NCBI GenBank assembly: GCA_003439945.1
Contig: QVRM01002390.1
Coordinates: 1-64,000, forward strand
DNA from: Dermanyssus gallinae
Taxonomy: Eukaryota > Arthropoda > Arachnida > Mesostigmata > Dermanyssidae
Direction: 5' to 3'
Length of the DNA stretch: 64,000 nucleotides
The notes under the pieces are model-generated. The model searched no databases. It saw only the letters and a program-made list of their open reading frames with translations, and had not been told where the DNA came from. Positions 13,033 through 22,469 of this stretch are shown here, in pieces. How positions within the stretch are numbered: the stretch's first letter is position 1; every line of letters begins with the position of its first letter. The translations under genes were made by a program, and so were the position numbers.

Positions 13033-13406
13033 TAGGTTAGTTAGAAGGTTTTTAAAGCGATGCATAGAATTGTAGAGCTCGTCAAAGCAAATATTTTTGC
13101 TTATAAATTCTCTTCTAAGCGACCATGGGGCGTTTTCTGACCGGCCTTGAATATTCTTCAGATGGAGCAGAATTTTATCACGAACACGAACGTGTGCTTA
13201 GTTTCTGTCTAGGAGGACTGTTGTCTCGCAACAGCACATTTTGTGCTCCTATGTCGGACAAAAACACCATTGTTACAAATTGTAGTAATTTCACCCTCAC
13301 TCCGAAACAAGACGTCTTAGAGACGTGTTCTATTGGAAAAAAAATATTTGCCTTAACGAGCTCTACAATTCTATGCATCGCTCAAAAACCTTCCTGTCAC
13401 ACCCTG
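13033..13406. mobile_element. MITE related to the DUF4817-type DNA transposon
   Basis: About 45-base terminal inverted repeats flank about 280 bases: GCGATGCATAGAATTGTAG at about 13058 and its reverse complement at about 13357. The right end reads CACCCTG next to TATATA, so the ends are CAGGGTG and the target is TA. The interior is the reverse complement of sequence at 30100-30500 and 30830-31060. It carries no transposase and is a non-autonomous derivative of the element at 30.0-32.5 kb. Confidence 0.8.
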
Positions 13407-13970
13407 TATATATAACTTTAAGCATTGCATATAAATGCACTCCTGCAACACTTATTGATCTTCTCTTACTGCGGAGTTTCTCGCGGGACAACTCCGGGCG
13501 GATAAGGGGCAGCCTAATCGGAACGCGATAAACTGGTATACTCGTTCAGTGAATTTATCCTTTTTAAAATAGTCGCTTAGTAGTAATACTTTCAGCAATA
13601 TGCAATGCACAATGTGCTCTATTTCTGATGTCGATGAAATAGGTAAAATCTACATTAAACCAAAGTAATTTGTATCACAATTCCTTTGCATTTCCTAGAA
13701 TGCTGATGGCTGAAAAGTGCGATAATCTCTAAGCTTATTATCATTTCAGCTACTCCTTAGAAATTGGACAACATGTTTCTATTTTACTGACTAATATAAG
13801 TTGTGATTGGACCCTATTTAGCGGCGAAGCATCTTTTCTATTTCACATGTAATAACGCTTGTCCAATGTGTATGTGGGTAATAAAATGTATTATTAATCA
13901 AATAAACTCTTACATTTTATTTAACTCGTAACGGGGTTAACAATTGTCCCCTAGCGAACGTGACGACGAA

Positions 13971-16514
13971 CTACATCAGCCCTAGGGTCAGGCCTGGTGT
14001 AGACCACCTGGACAAGGTGCCAAGCACCGCCGTGGCGTTTCCACGTTGTATATCCAATGATAGCCTTTGCCGAAAAAAATCACCAGCGCGTGGGTCCCCC
14101 GTAGCCAATCTGAGACACTTGCATATCTTAGTAATAACTCCCTCAGTAATTTTACCTGGGCCCCCTAAGGTCTCAAAGGCAAAAGGTCGAAAGTCCATAG
14201 AGTCTCCAATATGTGCATACTTCCGACACTTATTTCTTTCTGCATGCGAAACAGCATAACCAGCCTGGGTAGCGCCGTGACTGACCATTGAAGGTGCTAA
14301 AGAGTCAGTCACGGTAGCGTCCCAGACAAGTGTCCTCCCACCTTCAAAAGCAGTTAGGGTCATCCCATCAGGTCGACGAGAGTCGTCTGTGTACAAGCCT
14401 GCGGGTTCGAGAACACAAGGGTAGCTGGAAGACCTTAGAGCACGAGCTAGGGTATCATTTACCGCAGCATGTCTCGTCCTACGGCCTAAACTGCGGATGC
14501 AAGATAAGCCATGGTGACCAAGAGGTGAGACTATTTCGCCACAGCTGCACTCATGTTCCTCGACTAGAGGGACTCCAAGGCGGAGGCCAACGCAGATCCT
14601 GACGACAAAGTCATCTAAGAGAGTTCCAACGGGAGCACTTGGTAGGGCATTGAGCCATGCACCAGCACCACAAGATGAAACTGCTCGGAGCCGTGCTTTT
14701 TCCACCTCGTCTTCTGTTGAATTAAAAAGATTGGCGAGTCGTTTATCCTCCAACGGCGCGGTCCAGCTTGCTTGGGAAGTAGGTTCTTCTGGAGGGGGTG
14801 CTCCAGTGCGTGCCAAGAGACACTCCTTAGAGTCTTCTAGTAGAGAACGTAACCGCTCGACGGCTGGGAAGTCTAGTATCTTTGACGCCCTATGCCAGGT
14901 ACTAGACATTGAAGCGACTACCGCGGGATCTGCGACCAAGACAGCGTCTGGAATGCCTAGGCCTCCTTTTGCCACTGACAGAAGGACTTGTCTGCAGGCT
15001 GTCTCTGGTAAACTTAGGTTAAGTAAGGAAGACAGGGAGTTCAACGTGTGGGTGTTCAATTGTTCTAGAATATTTACATCTTGCGTTAGGTCAATCCCAC
15101 GAAGCAGGTGGTTTACCCGTGCTGTCGAGAAGCAAGACCTTAATAAGAACAATCCCCTGTGTGCACCCAAAAGACCCAAGCGGCTTGAGGAGGATTTTAA
15201 CTTATCCACCCAGCCAGATAACTGTTCTTCCTTCCCGTCATCAAGAAGTGGCACGCCTAATAAGGTAAGGTTGGCCTTATTTGTCCTGATACATTCTGGA
15301 AGAAGGTCGGTTATCAGTCTGATCGAGGAGTCGGATATTGATGATCCCGACACAAAGAGTTCGCATTTTTGTGGGTTGAGGTATAACCCGCTTTTTGTTG
15401 CAAAATCTAGTATTTTCCGAATATCGCGGGCCACTGTTACAGGGTCACCGGCTAACACGCCATCATCTAAGTACCATACATTAAATGGGGACTCGAGAGA
15501 GTCTATTAGCTCCTTGATGGCAAGGCAAAACAGTGAAGGCCCTAATGGGTCGCCCTGCTGCAGGCCCGACTGTGAGAGTATGACGTGGTCCATCAATAGC
15601 AGTTGAGTTGGGTTTCTGTATGCCTGCACAAAGTAGTGGTATAAATCAGGCGCATGGGATACAACAGCTTTTAAAAGATGGTCACGTCGAACGCTGTTAA
15701 AAGCATTCTGAAAATCTAGTTTGACCATGACTATGTCTTCTGACCTAGATTCAAGATAGGCTCGTGCGGCATGGATCGCCACTTCTGTTCCACTTCTAGC
15801 AGCAAAGCCAAGCTGGTGGTCACCTATTGCTTCCTCAATTTGCGACGAATTTTTCCAGCAGGCGATCTTTGCTGCTATCCTGCGGAGTGTAGATGAGCAT
15901 GCAGTAGGGCGGGTTGTGCCATCCTTCTTTTTCAGAGCAAATAGCCTCGCTCCAAATATGATTGGTATGAGATCTTTTGGCGGCTCTCCTCGTAGTAAAA
16001 TTTCAATGAGTTTGGCAAGTGCATCGGCCAAAGCCTCCGCTTGTTTACCCATTGCTCGAGAAAGTAAATCTTGCAGAAGCGTTGGTCGAATGAGGTCAAG
16101 ACCCGCAGCGGAGCTTCTAGAAAAGCTTCCTACTGCGCGGTGAATATCTTCCCTTGACACGTGGAAGCTTTCCGCGGGGGACGCTTCGGCAGGAGGATCT
16201 GTCCACCTCAAGTCCGTTGGTGCGCAGGGATGCTTGTCACGTAGAGCTTCTACGTGGTCGGACTCGAGACCGAACGTGTCGCATGAGCTTATGAGCCTTG
16301 CAGCGCCCGACACATCACCATCGGTTAACTTTAAAACCACTCTTCTTTTTACGGTCTTCTTCAGAAGTGCCAATTTTTCTGTGTTTCTGGTGGCCGACTC
16401 GACCGGCCAATCCGTCGAGACCGTTCCCAAAGTCTCTAAGGTTTTAGCGTATAATGTCTGCCAGCGAACACGACTCATTTTTGACGTTAGGAAGGCGAAG
16501 TATAACAGGGCCAA
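13971..16514 (-). CDS. R2-clade reverse transcriptase and restriction-like endonuclease
   Basis: 847 codons, open throughout. The RT shows AAGLDLIRP near residue 137, FGARLFALKKKDGTTRP near 180, the palm A motif KLDFQNAFN, QGDPLG near 318 and the catalytic YLDDG near 348. A CCHC knuckle CSCGE...HHGLSC follows near 660. The endonuclease motif RRPDG near 712 and LVWDATV.D near 728 has the PD-(D/E)XK layout of R2 enzymes. Its first codons are probably not the true start: the finger ORF upstream should read into this frame through a shift around 16470-16515. All catalytic residues I can identify are kept, so this copy is young. The complementary strand holds a 318-codon shadow frame. Confidence 0.9.
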   Translation of the reverse strand: MALLYFAFLTSKMSRVRWQTLYAKTLETLGTVSTDWPVESATRNTEKLALLKKTVKRRVVLKLTDGDVSGAARLISSCDTFGLESDHVEALRDKHPCAPTDLRWTDPPAEASPAESFHVSREDIHRAVGSFSRSSAAGLDLIRPTLLQDLLSRAMGKQAEALADALAKLIEILLRGEPPKDLIPIIFGARLFALKKKDGTTRPTACSSTLRRIAAKIACWKNSSQIEEAIGDHQLGFAARSGTEVAIHAARAYLESRSEDIVMVKLDFQNAFNSVRRDHLLKAVVSHAPDLYHYFVQAYRNPTQLLLMDHVILSQSGLQQGDPLGPSLFCLAIKELIDSLESPFNVWYLDDGVLAGDPVTVARDIRKILDFATKSGLYLNPQKCELFVSGSSISDSSIRLITDLLPECIRTNKANLTLLGVPLLDDGKEEQLSGWVDKLKSSSSRLGLLGAHRGLFLLRSCFSTARVNHLLRGIDLTQDVNILEQLNTHTLNSLSSLLNLSLPETACRQVLLSVAKGGLGIPDAVLVADPAVVASMSSTWHRASKILDFPAVERLRSLLEDSKECLLARTGAPPPEEPTSQASWTAPLEDKRLANLFNSTEDEVEKARLRAVSSCGAGAWLNALPSAPVGTLLDDFVVRICVGLRLGVPLVEEHECSCGEIVSPLGHHGLSCIRSLGRRTRHAAVNDTLARALRSSSYPCVLEPAGLYTDDSRRPDGMTLTAFEGGRTLVWDATVTDSLAPSMVSHGATQAGYAVSHAERNKCRKYAHIGDSMDFRPFAFETLGGPGKITEGVITKICKCLRLATGDPRAGDFFRQRLSLDIQRGNATAVLGTLSRWSTPGLTLGLM

Positions 16515-16872
16515 ACGATAGTAGAGACAACCATGCTGAATTATGATTGTAGGTTACTACATCGTTTACGACCTTCACAAGGCATTCTAGCACAAACCTT
16601 CTTGCTGTTTTGGGGATTATACGTATCATCCTTACATTTTTAAAAACAAACTGAATATGAGATGTCATGTATGAAAGTTGTACACGCGTGTCTTCTGTAG
16701 CAGGCTGCCTATAGGCGTTTGATCCTGGATGCACAGAATTTATGTGTCTCCGTAAGCCTCTTGAAGTAAATGTCTTTCGACATATTGGGCAGTCGGATTT
16801 ATGGCTAGCTGAAGAGGACGAAGGAACTGCGGGATCTTGCGATGATAAAGTATTATCTGGCATTATGGGCAT
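16444..16872 (-). CDS. N-terminal C2H2-finger part of the R2-clade polyprotein
   Basis: Starts ATG at 16870-16872 and carries one finger, CPICRKTF...LRRHINSVH, near residues 28-48, the position R2-type proteins use for target DNA binding. Downstream, AWLSLLSFGPVILRLP resembles the segment that leads into the RT in this clade. The frame ends in the overlap with the RT ORF, one base out of phase, so a single indel near 16.5 kb separates two parts of one protein. Confidence 0.75.
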   Translation of the reverse strand: MPIMPDNTLSSQDPAVPSSSSASHKSDCPICRKTFTSRGLRRHINSVHPGSNAYRQPATEDTRVQLSYMTSHIQFVFKNVRMIRIIPKTARRFVLECLVKVVNDVVTYNHNSAWLSLLSFGPVILRLPNVKNESCSLADIIR

Positions 16873-17189
16873 TTTCTGGAAAGTTTGGAAAGAATTTCAC
16901 TCTCTGTGAATATCGTGGCTACGCCGTGGATGCGTGCGCGGAATCTTGAAATTGATGCACAAGTTGCCGTCACTGGTATATCGGCTATTATTGACACTGC
17001 GAGTATTTGCTTGGCCGTGTCAATAGTTGGGGCCCATAATACGATGCCTTCACTACCACCAGAAATTCTGCATGAAGGAAACATCTCATGAATGCACTTA
17101 AACATCTTCAATAGAGATCCCTCTGCAAATTCAGACTTCTCCTGTACATTTGTTTGTTTCTTCCGTATGATCACCTTGAAAGTCCCCAT
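16863..17189 (-). CDS. Upstream ORF of the R2-clade element, gag-like fragment
   Basis: 108 codons. The end, PVTATCASISRFRARIHG followed by TESEILSKL, resembles part of ORF1 (gag-like) proteins of other arthropod non-LTR elements, in which a variable block precedes 'GVI...T.EEL..L'. The zinc knuckles that normally follow are absent because the frame stops. The stop TAA shares its last A with an ATG of the next ORF (TAATG at 16861-16865). R2 elements normally have one ORF, so this is either a real second ORF or a fragment of another LINE joined to the 5' end. Confidence 0.5.
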   Translation of the reverse strand: MGTFKVIIRKKQTNVQEKSEFAEGSLLKMFKCIHEMFPSCRISGGSEGIVLWAPTIDTAKQILAVSIIADIPVTATCASISRFRARIHGVATIFTESEILSKLSRKCP

Positions 17190-17258
17190 TGAGCCAGCTT
17201 GATCAAATAAAATTAATGAAAATTATATTGCAAAAAATAAACAGCAAAGCCGACTATA

Positions 17259-18578
17259 CGAGGTGTGTTCAAAAAGTATCGCGACGTTTGTGTTTTTTCA
17301 AAAATTATTCATTTATTCATGAATATCTATTTTGTCCCCTTCAAAGTAATCCCCATGAGATATTATACACTTGTGCCAACGGTTTTTCCAATCTTCGAAG
17401 CACTTCAAAAAACCATTTTTTTTATCTTGTTCAGCTCCTCCTTCGATGCCGTCTTTATCTCGTCAAGCGTAGCGTAACGTCGTCCTTTCATGGGCCTCTT
17501 CAGTTTAGGGAACAAGAAAAAGTCACCGGGGGCCAGATCTGGGGAATACGGTGGCTGCGGCATCATTAGTGTGTTGTTTTTGGCCAAAAACTCGCGCACA
17601 AGCAACGATGTGTGAGCAGGGGCGTTATCGTGGTGCAAAAGCCAATTTTTGTTCTTCCACAAATCCGGGCGTTTCTGGCGGATTGCTTCGCGCAAATTGC
17701 GCATAACTTGCAGGTAATATTCCTTATTGACCGTTCTACCATGTGGCAAGAACTCATGATGCACCACGCCCCTGCAATCGAAGAAAACTGTCAGCAAAAC
17801 TTTCACATTCGACCGAACTTGGCGCGCTTTTTTCGGTCTTGGTTCGTGCGGCAGCTTCCATTGAGATGATTGAGCTTTGGTTTCCACGTCATAACCATAA
17901 ACCTACGATTCGTCACCAGTTATGACCCCCTGGAGCAAATTTGGGTCGTCGCGGACAGAGTCCAACATCTCATTAGCAATGTTCATGCGATGCTGTTTTT
18001 GGTCGCAATTGAGCAATTTTGGTACGAATTTCGCGGCGACCCGTCTCATGCCCAAATCATTGATAAAAATCGAATGGCACGAGCCAATCGATATGTTTAG
18101 GTCCTCAGCAACTTCTCTAACGGTGATTCGACGATTGGCCAATACCATTTTCTCCACTTCATTAATTTTTTCGTCTGTTGTTGAAGTGCTCGGGCGTCCG
18201 GCACGCTCTTCGTCGTTCACATCTTCTCGGCCTTCTGAGAACATTTTGTACCACCGATAAACGTTGCTTCGGTCCAAGGTAGCTTCTCCGTATGCCACAG
18301 TCAACATTCGGAATGCATCCGCGCACTTAATTTCGTTTTTCACACAAAATTTGATACAGGTTCTTTGATCCATTTTTTTGAATAGGTAAAAATCGAAGAC
18401 GATCCAAAACACGTGCAAGCAAAGCAGCTGTCAACAATTAAGTGAACATTCAAAATGGCCGAGCTTGTCGGCATAAGTGAGAGACATGAGTACCAACATA
18501 ACGCCACAAAAAATCGAAATTCGAATATACGTAACCCGCGAAAATTCAAAAGTCGCGATACTTTTTAAACACACCTCG
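17259..18578 (-). mobile_element. Mariner transposon, full length (1,320 bp)
   Basis: Both ends are present: CGAGGTGTGTTCAAAAAGTA at 17259 and its inverse ending at 18578, about 27 bases with one mismatch, flanked by the TA target duplication (17257-17258 and 18579-18580). The length is that of a complete mariner. The right side abuts a long (TA)n tract, a natural TA-rich target. The transposase on the minus strand has two lesions. Confidence 0.95.
17313..18373 (-). pseudogene. Mariner transposase with one stop and one frameshift
   Basis: Start ATG at 18371-18373 (MDQRTCIKF). The N-terminal half has the paired helix-turn-helix (FRMLTVAYGE...VYRWYKMF, then RRITVREVAEDLNI). The catalytic DD34D residues are readable: ITGDES, HHDNAPAH and YSPDLAPGDFFLFP. 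The codon after GDES is TAG at 17903-17905 where the family has Trp; the frame continues unchanged behind it. A second lesion is a one-base loss in the A6 run (+ strand) at 17407-17412; past it the expected C-terminus WKNRWHKC...GDYFEGDK is read in another frame to the stop at 17313. About 353 codons without the lesions, normal for mariner. The SETMAR-like sequence suggests a subfamily near mellifera/irritans, but I cannot fix it. Confidence 0.9.
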
Positions 18579-18582
18579 TATA

Positions 18583-18650
<68 letters not shown>

Positions 18651-18689
18651 TGTATATATTTATATATGTATATATATATATGTATATGT

Positions 18690-18722
<33 letters not shown>

Positions 18723-18746
18723 CATATACATATATATATATATATA
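18579..18746. repeat. (TA)n microsatellite, interrupted
   Basis: About 165 bases of TA with TG interruptions, directly next to the mariner end. Open frames over it are Tyr-Ile artefacts. Confidence 0.95.
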
Positions 18747-19127
18747 ACCTAACACAACGCTGGTTTTAACAGATTATACCAAGCTACGTCGGCTATGTCA
18801 GTTGGTTTTCATTACGGCTACAGTAATGATAAAAATGCATTTGCAATTTCTAAATATAAAGAAATCGTAGAAATACCTATGGTAATCATGTTTTCTCTGC
18901 GTCTTGTTTTCAATTTTTGGAGCAACGTAAAATTGCTATGTATATATATATATATAGAAAATATTATGTCGATTTATTAATGATTTACAATACGTTTGCA
19001 CACTCGGCAGTGCTCGCCTTAATAAAAATTATGTTAAAAAGATGTCACGTGAGTTTAAGAATCAGTTCTTCTTGACGGTAGCATCGGCTCTTATGAACTC
19101 GGTGCGAGCGGTATATCCTTAAGGTCT

Positions 19128-19211
19128 TGCAACGTAAAGACGGAAAGATCTATAAGATTCCTCTTCGCTTGCAACGTTAAGACGGTAAGATCCATAAGAT
19201 TCCTCTTCGTA
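19128..19211. repeat. 42-bp tandem duplication
   Basis: TGCAACGTAAAGACGGAAAG at 19128 repeats at 19170 with four mismatches over 42 bases. It lies just downstream of the decayed R2-clade element (minus strand) and may be part of its 3' UTR. Confidence 0.8.
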
Positions 19212-19360
19212 ACGCCGAGCCCCAATACTCCTTACTAGATAGGTCCAGTAATGTACAAAAGGCGTTTCGTGTGTTTTTTTTAATGTGCCCCATCGAACAT
19301 GTTGTGCAGTTGTTCAAACCAGTAATCGGTATCTTGCGTAGCGGTCTCAATGGAGGTTCC

Positions 19361-21082
19361 CTAAGCGCTCGCTAAGAAATCTTGTTTTCGCAAGGTCTCT
19401 TTTGAAGTGCTCGGTGGTGAGCATCCATTCGACCCCAGGGCGCGTGGAGTGTTGTGTGCTGTCAGACGGGAGAGGCGGAGTCTGGGGATAAATGTTTGAA
19501 GGCAGGGGATGTCCAGACCGCCGTGTGCTGTGTGCGTGTAGAGGTAGGCGTTCGGCACCGAGTTTTTGAGCTTAAGCCATTTCGACTTAACAACCTTTCT
19601 GATCTCTCTGTCTAGGTCGCTAAGGAGTGCGTGAGATGGTCTGGGATCGGAGACCAGATTATATAGGAGGCGCGAAATGAGAAAGTCTTTCAAAAATATG
19701 AGTCTTTGGTGGGGTTTAAGGGGAGCTATCGTACGTCTGTTGAGTAAATTAAGGAGTATATCCTTGGTGGAGTCAAATCTGCCATTGCTGTCAAAGTCGA
19801 CTCCCAGGTATCTCCATCGATCGCTCATACCTTTAGCTGGCAATTGCCGCTTTCCAACGCTAAATGCTGGTACGGTAATAATAAAATGTTTACCCTCCCT
19901 TCTATTAAATAGGTGGGAGATAGTAAAGTTTTTATTAGTATTAATTTCAAGGCCTCGGGATATCAAAAGAGGGTCCGCAATATTAAGGAGCCGTTGGGGA
20001 GTAGATTTCGTAAAGGCTAGGAGGATGAGATCATCCGCAAAGGCTAAGCCTATACGGCAAAAGTCATCAGTAAGTTGGTCCCCGATATTAGTGTTGTCTA
20101 ATTTTGAAAGAATGTCGTCGACACCTAGATTAAATTAAAGGTCTAAAATCATGTTCTAAAATGTTCGGCATTAGACTTCTTACTCGTTACAGGCGCGTGT
20201 AAACGAGATATTGTTATAATTTCGTAGCAAAACATGTGTGTCAATCCAATCCTACTACCAACAACTATGGCAAAACATGTGTGTCAATCCAATCCTACTA
20301 CCAACAACTATGGTAAATAAATATTATGTGTGGTATCCGCAAGGACGGAGTCATGACTCACCATGTTGAACGCCTTACTGGAGGTCGATTGAGGCGACTC
20401 TGAGCTCACGCCCCGCAGACTTGGTATCGTTAAGGATGCCATCCAGAACCGCAAGATTCTCGAAGGTACCATTCTAGGGGAGAAACGCCCGCTGGCTTGG
20501 GAAAAGCTTAATAGAGTTCTGGAGGCGTCTAGAGAGAATTTCGTTAAGCGTTCGTTGTAAGTATGAGCTAATAGATAGGGGCCGCAGATCGCTTGGGGAT
20601 GTGGCATTGTTAATTTTAGGGATGAGCGCTAAGCGAGCAGTTTCATGGGCTGGGGCAATATCGCAAATTAATAGTATGTTAAGAACGCAACAGACTACTT
20701 CTAACGGGAGTTTACGGAGGGACGAAAGACAAATCCCGTCGAAGCCTAGTGCTTTAGAAGGTCCGCGGAGAGCTACGTGGTTTCCTTTAGGGAGACAGGG
20801 AGGGAAACCTCGAAGAGATCAGAGTTGGGAGTGTATACGGGGCACAGAAGTGGTTCAGGGGGGTGGTTGTGTCATCGTGTTGGCCCAGTGTACTACAGCT
20901 TCGGTGGCCTGCATGTTGTGCATGGCGTGTTTTCCGTCCAGCACCTCATCAGTCAACACCTTCAGTGGAAGGTGTTTCTCTAAAGGCACGACGTCGGAAA
21001 TTATATTTGACAGATGAGTAAGGTCTGCTGAAATTATGTTGCGTTTGGGAAATGTGTTTGTAAGGGCTTGTCTTTTGGACAT
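19361..21082 (-). pseudogene. Second R2-clade retrotransposon, decayed
   Basis: Separate minus-strand frames give ordered RT pieces: LTHLSNIISDV and an acidic finger region near 21.0 kb; LNEILSRRLQNSI near 20.5 kb; NGTFENLAVLDGILND and a palm motif with KAFNMVSHDS near 20.4 kb; FADDLILLAF near 20.06 kb; then a 201-codon thumb and linker block with WRYLGVDF and GGLDIPCLQTFIPRLRLSRL, typical for R2-type proteins. Stops and indels occur between the pieces. The endonuclease end is missing or unrecognisable. It is clearly different from the element at 14-17 kb (FADD against YLDD). Confidence 0.8.
20227..20312. repeat. Perfect 43-bp tandem duplication
   Basis: GCAAAACATGTGTGTCAATC begins at 20227 and again at 20270 and the two units are identical. 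It sits inside the decayed RT between palm segments, so it is a recent local duplication in a dead element. Confidence 0.9.
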
Positions 21083-21896
21083 AATATGCTTCTAATATTG
21101 CTAAATTTCACGGTCTTGTGGGGGCCATCTGGCCTTCTTAGAGGGGGGGGGGTTGAAATGTTCTCATTATCTTCGTCCGGATGGGCATGACGACGGTGTA
21201 AAGTAAGACCCGATTTTGGAATTAAAAGCCTTTAAGCAAGTACCAGATAGACATCTATAATTTAGTTGGGAGACGAATATATATATATATATATATATAG
21301 TTCTAAATGACAATTTAACGTCTAGTACTGTTTGGAAAGAACGGAACTCTAGTTTAACATAACAATGTACCAGTCGATGCTGTATATATAAATCTACCAG
21401 AGTAAGCGAAGCTAAAATAGCTCATCGTTGATTGCTAATAGATGTACTGTGGCGTATTGTGTCTCAGCCGCTGTGGGTTTATTGTCAGGACACCAAGCAC
21501 TTCTAGGACTCGTCTGCTTCTTTTCAAGAGCTGTATGCATGTTCTCGTAAACGGCAGACATTCAACAACCGAAATGATGAAGACGCCAAACAGACATTCA
21601 GGGGGCGACATTCATGTGATTGACAACCTTGAAAAAGGTGGCCGATTACATTAGCGCATTTACTTCCCTCAGTCAATGCGTCCAAGATAAGTAGGGTGTT
21701 AGGTATAGAACCTATACTCGTATTAGTGATTTTTTAAATATTTTACATGATTGCTTAGCTGCGGTAGATTAAAGATATGAATAATGCACTATCGTGATAG
21801 TTGAGACATACCTTGGATTCTAAGAGATTACAGATAGCATCCGGAAAACCAAGGCTGCTAAATCTCGGCGCAGAAGTGCTAAACCAATAAAGATAT
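21083..21896. other. No recognisable feature
   Basis: Contains a short (TA)n at about 21278-21298 and a G8 run near 21146. No coding signal is seen. Confidence 0.4.
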
Positions 21897-22465
21897 TGTA
21901 ACGAAGTTAGACACAACAACTACACAACAGAATAGCCAAGTACGGCGCCGTCGATGATCGACGGCGTCAGTAAGCCGACCAGTCATCCCACTCGTCGACC
22001 GAGCACATCATCGAACGTGCAACAGCCTCCACATGAGACCGCTCAGCAACATGGCACGTGCATCACCGCGACCTGTCGCGCCACATCGGCAACATCATCA
22101 TCATCATCAGACCTATGTACCTGACCTGCGGCGACGGCACCGCCAGGGACAATGCACGTTGTGATAAAGCGTAGTTTAAACCGACCAATCAGCGAAGAGG
22201 ACGAGTGGAAATTTCCGTTGTCGAATATTCGAGAAGATTCGATTCCATCATTTAACATTATTACTATATGAACGCTACGGCGTACCTTGAGTAAATAAAA
22301 TAGACCGAGGCAGCATGGCCGGTGACCATTCGTTGGCCGGTTACGCTTGACGCCAGACCTACGTTCCGTGTCGTCATTCATTGTACCTGAGTCCCTCGTG
22401 TTGTAGTAGCCGCCCGGCTGAGCTACTATCCCCAGTGACTCAGCGTAACTAACAACATCGTTACA
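21897..22465 (+). mobile_element. Solo LTR, Ty3/gypsy type
   Basis: 569 bases begin TGTAACGAAG and end CATCGTTACA, the TG..CA ends of LTR elements with a short inverted repeat. The flanks are ATAT on both sides (21893-21896 and 22466-22469), a 4-bp target duplication as left by gypsy integrases. Inside, CTATATGAACGC near 22265 could be a promoter element and AATAAA lies at 22294-22299, which gives the + orientation. No second LTR or gag/pol is present, so the internal part was lost by LTR-LTR recombination. Confidence 0.75.
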
Positions 22466-22469
22466 ATAT

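Larger units (their letters stand above)
13937..17200 (-). mobile_element. R2-clade non-LTR retrotransposon, nearly complete
   Basis: The element reads on the minus strand: an upstream ORF (16863-17189), a C2H2 finger ORF (16444-16872), then reverse transcriptase plus restriction-like endonuclease (13971-16514). The domain order finger, RT, CCHC, PD-(D/E)XK is that of R2-clade elements, which nick DNA with the endonuclease and prime reverse transcription there. The 3' end is set near 13937 because a second copy of the tail (30685-30822) ends at the same GGACAATTGTTAA. No rDNA flanks are seen, so this is not an R2 in 28S genes. One frameshift lies between the finger and RT frames. A mariner sits just upstream. 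The subfamily is undetermined; other sequence-specific RLE families are possible. Confidence 0.85.

Noticed and set aside
14650..15606. 318-codon open frame on the + strand
   Set aside because: Exact antisense of the R2-clade RT; no domain in this direction, and the minus-strand protein is certain.
18431..18752. Tyr-Ile-rich frames on both strands, as at many other (TA)n tracts
   Set aside because: Translation of (TA)n microsatellites.
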